NCBI GenBank assembly: GCA_030426705.1
Contig: JAUHXW010000013.1
Location: forward strand, 1-18,056
Length of the DNA: 18,056 nt
DNA from: Gammaproteobacteria bacterium
Lineage (GTDB): Bacteria > Pseudomonadota > Gammaproteobacteria > Xanthomonadales > Marinicellaceae
Direction of reading: 5' to 3'
A program made the position numbers and the translations under genes. The stretch's first letter is position 1, and every line of letters starts with the position of its first letter. Positions 11,971-18,056 of this stretch are shown one piece after another. The notes beneath the pieces were generated by a model. That model had not been told where the DNA came from, ran no database searches, and saw only the letters and a program-made list of their open reading frames with translations.

Positions 11971-13179
11971 TTGGAACTTAAAGAACTATTAGCAGGACAA
12001 CCCCATCAATCGGTTGAAATAGATGGTGTTAATTTCCTGATTTTGGGGACAGCTCATGTTTCTCAAAAAAGTGCCGACGTGGTCAAATCATTGATTGATA
12101 CCGAGCATTTTGACACCGTTGCCATTGAATTGGATGAAATACGTTATCAGGCGCTTACTGATCAGAATCGTTACCGCAACATGGACTTGATCAGTATCAT
12201 TAAAAACAAACAAACCGGTTTGATTGCCACCAACCTGGCCATGAGTGCTTATCAAAAACGATTGGCGGACCAGCTGGGCGTGGAACCGGGTGCCGAAATG
12301 AAACAAGCCATACAATCGGCCAAAGATCATAATCTGGCACTGTGGAAAATAGACCGCAGTGTGGGGATCACCATGAAACGCACCTGGCGTTCATTGGGTT
12401 TTCTGGAAAAAGTGAATTTGATATTTGGCTTTGGTGGTTTTTTTGACAAGGAAGAAATCAGCGAAAAAGAAATTGAAAACCTGAAAAGCGGTGACATGCT
12501 GGAAAGCACCTTCAAAGATTTTTCAGAGAATTCTGAATCCTTATACCGCTCCCTGATCGATGAACGTGATCAGTTTATGGCAGCGAGGTTAAAACAAGCT
12601 GTTAACCATTTGCCTGAAAATGAACGACCTAAGAATGTTTTGGTCATCATTGGTGCAGGCCATCTGCAGGGCTTACAAAACTACTTGCAACAACCCATGC
12701 AACCGGACCAAACCATCAATCAACTTAATACTTTACCTCCCAAATCACTGTGGATAAAGCTGTTGCCTTGGCTGATTACTTTGGTGATCTTGTCAGGATT
12801 TGCCTGGGGCTTTGCCACCAATAAGGAACTCGGTCTTGAATTAATCAAAACCTGGTTTATTTACAACGGCATATTATCAGGCATAGGTGCGTTGGTTGCT
12901 GGCGCGCACCCCATAACCATTTTGTCCGCCATGGTGGCCGCACCATTTACCTCATTGAACCCGACCATTGCGGCCGGGATGGTGGCTTCTTTGGTCGAAA
13001 CCATGATCAGAAAGCCTAAAGTTCATGATTTTGAGTCCTTACAGGCAGATGCCATGCACCTCAAAGGCTGGTGGAAAAATCCGGTCACCCGGATTTTACT
13101 GATTTTCGTATTGACCAATTTGGGCTCTGCCATCGCAACCTGGGTCAGTGGATTCAAAATATTCAACCAGTTAATCTGA
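11971..13179 (+). CDS. TraB/PrgY family protein
   Basis: A 402-residue membrane protein of the TraB/PrgY (TraB_PrgY/gumN-like, Tiki-related) family. The N-terminal domain begins NFLILGTAHVSQKSADVV with the family GTAHVS motif (26-31), then VAIELDEIRYQAL, and ends VLVIIGAGHLQGLQNYL. The C-terminal third holds three or more membrane segments (about 258-280, 288-310, 315-337 and 373-395). In Enterococcus the relatives limit pheromone signalling; in gammaproteobacteria the role is unknown and proteolytic activity is only proposed. The start is TTG, supported by GAGGA seven bases upstream (11959-11963) and the lack of an early ATG. dusB begins two bases after the stop. Confidence 0.88.
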   Translation: MELKELLAGQPHQSVEIDGVNFLILGTAHVSQKSADVVKSLIDTEHFDTVAIELDEIRYQALTDQNRYRNMDLISIIKNKQTGLIATNLAMSAYQKRLADQLGVEPGAEMKQAIQSAKDHNLALWKIDRSVGITMKRTWRSLGFLEKVNLIFGFGGFFDKEEISEKEIENLKSGDMLESTFKDFSENSESLYRSLIDERDQFMAARLKQAVNHLPENERPKNVLVIIGAGHLQGLQNYLQQPMQPDQTINQLNTLPPKSLWIKLLPWLITLVILSGFAWGFATNKELGLELIKTWFIYNGILSGIGALVAGAHPITILSAMVAAPFTSLNPTIAAGMVASLVETMIRKPKVHDFESLQADAMHLKGWWKNPVTRILLIFVLTNLGSAIATWVSGFKIFNQLI

Positions 13180-13181
13180 TC

Positions 13182-14156
13182 ATGAAAAAATTTTCCATAG
13201 GTCCCTATTCCATCGAACATCCTGTGATGTTGGCACCTATGGCTGGTGTGACAGACCGACCTTTCAGACAACTGTGCAAAAAACTGGGGGCATCGTATGC
13301 TGTTTCTGAAATGCTCAGCTGTGACTTGTCGTTATTGAAAACAGCAAAAACCCAGTACCGCATGAATCACGATGGTGAGCCTGGTCCAATTGCCGTGCAA
13401 ATAGCCGGATCTGATCCTGAACAATTGGCCGAGGCAGCCATCTTCAATGTTGAAAATGGCGCACAAATCATCGATATCAACATGGGCTGTCCACAGAAAA
13501 AAGTGGCTAAAAAACAATGTGGTTCTGCCCTGCTCGCTTACCCAGCGTTGATAGAAAAAATACTGCGCACAGTCGTCGAAGCTGTCAATGTGCCAGTAAC
13601 CTTAAAAACCAGACTGGGTGTAGATGATGACAACAAAAACATCACCAGCATTGCCCAAATCGCTGAGCAAGCAGGCATCAAAGCCCTATTCATTCATGGA
13701 CGAACCAAAACGCAAAAATACCAAGGGGATGCCAGTTATGACTTGATTGCCGAAGTCAAGCAATCTATCAACATTCCGGTGATTGCCAATGGTGACATTG
13801 AAACACCACAAAAAGCCCTCAAAGTCCTTGAAAAAACCCAATGTGACGGCATTATGATTGGGCGAGCGGCTCAGGGAAATCCCTGGATTTTTCAACAAAT
13901 TAAAACCTTTCTCGAAACAGGTCGAATCATCGATCGGCCCAAAGACGAGGAAATTCTTACAGTCATGTCCCGGCACATTGCCAACTTACATGACTTTTAT
14001 GGTCCAGATCGAGGGTATCGAATGGCCCGAAAACACATCAAATGGTTTTTGGCCAACACCGAACTGAACCACATGGCCCGCCAGTTAATGCAAATTAACA
14101 ACGCGGAGGAACAAATGAAGTTCATCAATCTTCACTTAATCAAACAGGTAGCATAA
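13182..14156 (+). CDS. dusB: tRNA-dihydrouridine synthase B
   Basis: DusB reduces specific uridines in the tRNA D loop to dihydrouridine, using FMN and NADPH. It has 324 residues from the ATG at 13182; the frame is open further upstream, inside the traB-like gene, but the conserved N-terminus starts here. Landmarks are MLAPMAGVTDRPFRQL (16-31), INMGCPQKKVAKKQCGSALL with the catalytic C103, VTLKTRLG, LFIHGRTKTQKY, PVIANGDI and MIGRAAQGNPWIF. In enterobacteria dusB is followed by fis; here it is followed by a DUF349 gene, with TAA and ATG overlapping by one base. Confidence 0.95.
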   Translation: MKKFSIGPYSIEHPVMLAPMAGVTDRPFRQLCKKLGASYAVSEMLSCDLSLLKTAKTQYRMNHDGEPGPIAVQIAGSDPEQLAEAAIFNVENGAQIIDINMGCPQKKVAKKQCGSALLAYPALIEKILRTVVEAVNVPVTLKTRLGVDDDNKNITSIAQIAEQAGIKALFIHGRTKTQKYQGDASYDLIAEVKQSINIPVIANGDIETPQKALKVLEKTQCDGIMIGRAAQGNPWIFQQIKTFLETGRIIDRPKDEEILTVMSRHIANLHDFYGPDRGYRMARKHIKWFLANTELNHMARQLMQINNAEEQMKFINLHLIKQVA

Positions 14157-16891
14157 TGAGCATTTTAAAATGGTTCAACAAACCCAAATGGCAAAGCCCC
14201 AACGAACAAGTTCGCGTTACTGCGGTACAAACCAGTAGCGACGCAGAATTACTGGGGCAATTGATCAATCTGGTTAATCAAGACAGCAGCGAAAAAGTCC
14301 AAATTGCCGCTTTGAACCGCCTGACTGATTATGCTGATATCCGCAGTATTGCTGACCAACACCCAAACAAAAAAGTCAGAAATATAGCCAGTAAAAAATT
14401 GATAAACTGGTTTGCACAAGAACAAAACGATTTACAAGTCAAAGTTTTTGATCACATCAAAGACAAAGAAATCATTCAAGCCATTGCAGCTCAGGCAAAA
14501 AACACTGACATCCGAAACAGTGCGGTAAAAAAAATCAACCAACAAGGCTTTCTTGGTGATTTGCTGCTTCAAGAAAAGAACCACAATATTCAGCAGCAAA
14601 TTTTGCAACAAATTACGCAAGCCTCTACTTTGCAACGTTTATTGGAAAGAACCAATAAAAAACAGAAGTCTTTAAGGGTTGAACTTGAAAAACGTCTGGG
14701 ACAAGAGACACGAGATGATGAAGCCACAGCCACAGATTTGTGTCAACAGTTGGAAGCTGTGGTTCACGGCAAAAACAACCAACAAGCCGATTTGTCTGCC
14801 ATCGACAAGCAATTCAAAACCATAGAAAGCAAGTTACCTGATGCAATTAAATTGCGCTACAACGGTGCCTATGAAGCAGCCAGAATGATTTTGGATCCCA
14901 AGCATCGTGATGAATTTTTACACAACCAGAAAATTCAGCGCAATCTGTCACAACTGAAAGAACTCGAAAACTTGTGTCAACAAAGTGATATTCATTCATT
15001 ACAAAAAATTCAGGCGCTGATTGATAAATACCATGAAATAGAAGCAAAACTGCTACCTGACAACGAATTAGACACTTATAAAAACCTTGAGACTAAACTT
15101 TCAGAGCGTCGAGATCATATTCAGCAAGAACAAAAAATACCTGACGAAGCAATCACATTGGTCGATCAACTGACCAAAGCCTTGAGTCAACCAACAGCCA
15201 CGCCTCAGCAATTGACTCAATTCAAAAACAAATGGCAAAAAGCCACCCAAAATGTAAAAAGCAGCCAATCATTCAAGCAACTGCATGAGCAATTTCAACA
15301 ACAATGTCTTAAGCTGGCTGAAAAAATAGAACAATCGGCCGCTGTGCGTGATGAAGCTGCCAAGAAAGCAGTTGAACTGATAGCAAAAGCCACCCAATTG
15401 ATTGAAGAAGGTCAACTGACCAAAGCCAAAAAAATCACCAACCAAATTGCTGAAAACAAACGCTTGGCAGGCTTTTCCCACCCAGTAATCAAGCGCAATA
15501 AATACCAGCTTGATCAGGTGTGGAACAAACTGAAAGAACTGCGTAATTGGCAAAAATGGAGTAACGACAAAGCCAGGCGTGATATCATTAAAGCGGTTGC
15601 AGCCATGCACGGACAAGGCCTGCACCCTGATGCGGTTTTGAAAAAACTGAAAGATTGCAACGAGCAATGGTATGCACTTGAAGACATGGAAAAACTGCCT
15701 GGCGATAAATACCCTTCGAGAAATCAGGCTTTGTGGCAAGAATTCCGCACTGTTTCAAAGGCTGTGTTTGAGCCCACTCAACCTTTCTTTGAAAAGCGCA
15801 GCGAACAACAGCAAGGACGGCTTGATGAAATTGATCAGCTGATTGCTGATATGAATGATTGTGACCTTGAAAACACTTCTGAACGTGATTTGGCCAGAAT
15901 GACCCGCAATGGCGTTAAAGAACTCAAAGCATTGGATCAATTACCACCCAAACAACGCGGTAAGATCGCCAAAAAACTGCGCAAAGCCATCAATCGCATT
16001 GATCAAAAACTCAATGAGTTTTACCAGGAGGCTGAAAACAAGAAAATAAAATTGATTGAACAGGTCCAAGCCTTACATGAGTTAGACGATCTGTCAGAAG
16101 CCATTGAGCAAGCCAAAGCCCTGCAGCAGCAGTGGAAAACAGCTGGTATCGTCAAACAGTACACCGAGCGTAAATTGTGGAAAAAATTCCGCAAGGCCAA
16201 TGATGCCCTGTTCAACAAGCGTGATCAAATCAAGCAAGAAATCAATCAAGCTCAGCAACAACAAAAACAGATCCTCAGCGACTTTATCAAATCTCAAAAC
16301 AAACAATTGAAATCATTAAAATCCATCGAAGCTTTGAATGAGTTCAAGGCCAATTCACAAAAGGAATGGCAGGAACTGGAAAAAACCAATCGTTTGATGC
16401 AAAACGATTTTACCCAGTTATTGCAACAAGCTGATGAAAAAATAATCACTTTGAAAAACAAAGTGTTGGTCGATGCCTGCAAGAGCAAAGAAAAACTGGA
16501 TGATCATTACAGCCAATTTGAACAAGGTCAATTGGACCAACCAAAATTTGATGCAGCCCTTGATGATTTTGATGCAGATTTGATTGAACTTTTCAAACCA
16601 CGCCTTGAGACCGACTACAGCGAGGAAACACTGCAACAACAGCTGATAGCGGCTGAATTTCTGACTGGTTTGGAAACCCCAAAAGAACATATGGAACAAA
16701 GGATGGCCTATCAGGTGCAAGTACTGTCAGACCGCATGTCCGGTGAAAAAAACCAACAGGACTTTGAACAAGCCCGTGTATGGTTAGATCAATGGTTTGT
16801 CCTGCCTAAATCAGATACAGCTTTTATCAAGGCAAACAAAAAACGTATCAATCAAGCCATAAAAGCCATTAAAAAGCTGGCATTTGCCTAA
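14156..16891 (+). CDS. DUF349 domain-containing coiled-coil protein
   Basis: A large 911-residue soluble protein, extremely rich in Gln, Lys, Glu and Ala. Residues about 1-165 look like alpha-helical HEAT-type repeats (AALNRLTDYADIRSIADQHPNKKVRNIASKKL and similar). The rest is mostly coiled coil with DUF349-type units of the pattern W…LW..FR.A…F..R: about 503-535 (QWYALEDMEKLP…LWQEFRTVSKAVFEP) and about 658-690 (QWKTAGIVKQY…LWKKFRKANDALFNKR), and a weaker one near 359. DUF349 proteins are conserved in gammaproteobacteria; their function is not established. No signal peptide or membrane segment. Start ATG overlaps the dusB stop. AGGT eight bases upstream is a modest Shine-Dalgarno. Confidence 0.85.
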   Translation: MSILKWFNKPKWQSPNEQVRVTAVQTSSDAELLGQLINLVNQDSSEKVQIAALNRLTDYADIRSIADQHPNKKVRNIASKKLINWFAQEQNDLQVKVFDHIKDKEIIQAIAAQAKNTDIRNSAVKKINQQGFLGDLLLQEKNHNIQQQILQQITQASTLQRLLERTNKKQKSLRVELEKRLGQETRDDEATATDLCQQLEAVVHGKNNQQADLSAIDKQFKTIESKLPDAIKLRYNGAYEAARMILDPKHRDEFLHNQKIQRNLSQLKELENLCQQSDIHSLQKIQALIDKYHEIEAKLLPDNELDTYKNLETKLSERRDHIQQEQKIPDEAITLVDQLTKALSQPTATPQQLTQFKNKWQKATQNVKSSQSFKQLHEQFQQQCLKLAEKIEQSAAVRDEAAKKAVELIAKATQLIEEGQLTKAKKITNQIAENKRLAGFSHPVIKRNKYQLDQVWNKLKELRNWQKWSNDKARRDIIKAVAAMHGQGLHPDAVLKKLKDCNEQWYALEDMEKLPGDKYPSRNQALWQEFRTVSKAVFEPTQPFFEKRSEQQQGRLDEIDQLIADMNDCDLENTSERDLARMTRNGVKELKALDQLPPKQRGKIAKKLRKAINRIDQKLNEFYQEAENKKIKLIEQVQALHELDDLSEAIEQAKALQQQWKTAGIVKQYTERKLWKKFRKANDALFNKRDQIKQEINQAQQQQKQILSDFIKSQNKQLKSLKSIEALNEFKANSQKEWQELEKTNRLMQNDFTQLLQQADEKIITLKNKVLVDACKSKEKLDDHYSQFEQGQLDQPKFDAALDDFDADLIELFKPRLETDYSEETLQQQLIAAEFLTGLETPKEHMEQRMAYQVQVLSDRMSGEKNQQDFEQARVWLDQWFVLPKSDTAFIKANKKRINQAIKAIKKLAFA

Positions 16892-16902
16892 TCTCAGATG
16901 AT

Positions 16903-16992
16903 AAATGCACAGTCATCCTGAGCGAAGCCGAAGGATCTTAATATGCTGGAGCAATGTTTAAATAATTAACATCACACGCACATCAGGAGATT
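16903..16992 (+). repeat. GTCATCCTGAGCG-type dispersed repeat, copy 1
   Basis: About 90 bases starting AAATGCACAGTCATCCTGAG and ending in CATCAGGAGATT. They recur at 17127-17220 with substitutions. The core TCATCCTGAGCGAAG…GAAGGATCT resembles short repeats common between genes in many bacteria. A third partial copy lies at 17093-17115 and an inverted core at about 17061-17092. Confidence 0.7.
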
Positions 16993-17036
16993 GTCTCTAC
17001 GCTCCTGCTACGAGCCTTTCGGGTCGCTTCGCGTGG

Positions 17037-17060
17037 TAAAAAGGCTATCCTGCCTTTTTA
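17037..17060. repeat. Perfect 9-bp hairpin, terminator-like, nested in the repeat
   Basis: TAAAAAGGC (17037-17045) pairs with GCCTTTTTA (17052-17060) around TATCCT. On the minus strand the loop reads AGGATA, again GGA-containing, and is followed by CGC-GAA-GCG. It could terminate transcription from the DUF349 gene weakly, or be another inserted palindrome. Confidence 0.55.
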
Positions 17061-17126
17061 TCTTCGACTCGCTTCACTCGCTCAGAATGACAAATGCAGA
17101 GTCATCCTGAACTGAACCCAATCACC

Positions 17127-17220
17127 AGTCATCCTGAGCGGAACGAAGTGGAGTCGAAGGATCTCAAGATGCTAAAGCAATGTTCAAATAACAAACATCA
17201 CATACTCATCAGGGGATTCT
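17127..17220 (+). repeat. GTCATCCTGAGCG-type dispersed repeat, copy 2
   Basis: Second long copy, with an extended core (GAGCGGAACGAAGTGGAG) and the same tail GATGCTAAAGCAATGTTCAA…CATCAGGGGATTCT as copy 1. From here to 17349 the sequence is AT-rich; a TATAAAAT at 17313-17320 could be a -10 for the peptidase gene, without a clear -35. Confidence 0.7.
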
Positions 17221-17349
17221 TTTTTCTACTTTAAGATAACTCAAGCAATCTAAACAATTGTAAATTCACAACACTTCATGACCATAGACACATCTAAAAC
17301 TCATGCCATGGCTATAAAATAATCGGCTTTTCTACGTATACGAGGAAAC

Positions 17350-18056
17350 ATGAAGAAAACTTTGCTTTTAACGGCTTTAACCGTTGGGCTGGCGGCTTGT
17401 CAGACACAACCGGTTAAGCAGGCTGCACCAGCGGCTCCTACGGTATCATCTGGTATCACTTTAGATAACATGGACAAAGGTGTTCGTGCACAAGATGATT
17501 TTTACCGCCATGTGAATGGGAAATGGTTGAATGAGTTTGAAATTCCAGCTGATAAATCCAATTTTGGCGCATTCAACAAATTGGGTGACGAAAGTCGTGA
17601 ACGCGTACAAGCCATCATTGATGAAGTCTCTCAAAATGACAATGCGGCTGGTAGCTCAGAGCAAAAAATTGCTGACATCTACCGTTCTTTTATGGACACC
17701 AATACCATTGAAGCCAAGGGTATGTCACCACTGAAGCCTGAATTTGCCAAAATTGATGCACTACAAAGCAAAGCTGACTTGAGTGAATACATGGCTTATG
17801 CCGATATCTACGGCACGGCTCCACTCGGCATGTACGTCTATATTGATCAAAAGAAATCTGATGAGCACATTGTTTATGTGGGTCAGAACGGATTGGGTTT
17901 ACCCGATCGTGATTACTACTTCAAAGAAGATGACAAGTCACAGGCCATTCGTGAAAAATACCAGGCACATTTGACCAATATGTTCTCTCTGGCTGGTATC
18001 AACAACCCTGCTGATGCAGCCAGTACGGTATATAACATTGAAAAAGATCTGGCTGA
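17350..18056 (+). CDS. M13 family metallopeptidase (PepO/neprilysin type) lipoprotein, N-terminal part
   Basis: The reading frame is open to the window edge: 235 complete codons plus two bases. A lipoprotein signal peptide MKKTLLLTALTVGLAAC puts the lipid-modified cysteine at residue 17, so the protein should be anchored to a membrane facing the periplasm. The following part matches the N-terminal domain of M13 peptidases: DNMDKGVRAQDDFYRHVNGKW (the DDFYxxVNGxW hallmark), IADIYRSFMDT, GMYVYIDQKKSDEHIVYVGQ and GLGLPDRDYYF. The zinc motif HExxH and the NAxY block lie beyond the window. GAGGA (17342-17346) directly before the ATG supports the start. Family members cut short peptides. Confidence 0.93.
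   Translation, partial: MKKTLLLTALTVGLAACQTQPVKQAAPAAPTVSSGITLDNMDKGVRAQDDFYRHVNGKWLNEFEIPADKSNFGAFNKLGDESRERVQAIIDEVSQNDNAAGSSEQKIADIYRSFMDTNTIEAKGMSPLKPEFAKIDALQSKADLSEYMAYADIYGTAPLGMYVYIDQKKSDEHIVYVGQNGLGLPDRDYYFKEDDKSQAIREKYQAHLTNMFSLAGINNPADAASTVYNIEKDLA

Noticed and set aside
13071..13181. Longer DusB N-terminus overlapping the traB-like gene
   Set aside because: The upstream frame overlaps traB-like coding sequence by over 100 bases, and the family start MKKFSIGPYSIEHPV is at 13182.

Overview
The window looks like chromosomal DNA from a fairly low-GC (about 40%) gammaproteobacterium. Pointers are the DUF2066 / purM-purN / DUF3108 / PerM neighbourhood, known in the same arrangement from Pseudomonas and Xanthomonadales relatives, together with DusB, TraB, a DUF349 protein and an M13 lipoprotein peptidase. 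A Marinicella-like lineage is my guess; I cannot confirm it from sequence alone.

Layout. Positions 1 to about 170 are GC-rich (about 61%) and cut off a PerM permease gene, so the left edge looks like a chimeric join or contig-end artefact. From there to 2146 a minus-strand, overlapping operon encodes a DUF2066 exported protein, a CDP-alcohol phosphatidyltransferase and the PerM N-terminus. Divergently, purM, purN and a DUF3108 protein (2266-4585) form an overlapping plus-strand operon for purine synthesis. Then come a BlaI/MecI-type repressor, an M56 (BlaR1-type) protease fused to a TonB-like C-terminus, and a small polyhydroxyalkanoate-system protein (4709-7158). A Bcp-like peroxiredoxin converges on them from the right, with a hairpin terminator between.

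The most unusual part is 7790-9000. One intact tRNA-Ser(UGA) at 8010-8100 is surrounded by three broken relics of the same tRNA. The relics are split by small structured inserts. One is a 67-nt element present four times with exactly conserved length, fixed loops and compensating changes in its stems, lying in the anticodon loop or T loop of the relics. The other is a larger covarying insert at the start of the anticodon stem. This is my best candidate for something undescribed.

From 9029 to 11291 are two minus-strand accessory genes: a cysteine-motif hypothetical and a secreted repeat-type protein. A 679-base gene-free stretch follows, full of small palindromes, including a MITE-like inverted repeat at 11741-11856 whose arm also occurs after the pur operon at 4590. 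Then traB-like, dusB and a 911-residue DUF349 protein run on the plus strand (11971-16891). A repeat-filled gap (16892-17349) precedes an M13-family lipoprotein peptidase that runs off the right edge.

Most starts lack a strong Shine-Dalgarno. Several gene pairs overlap by 1 or 4 bases, which implies translational coupling.
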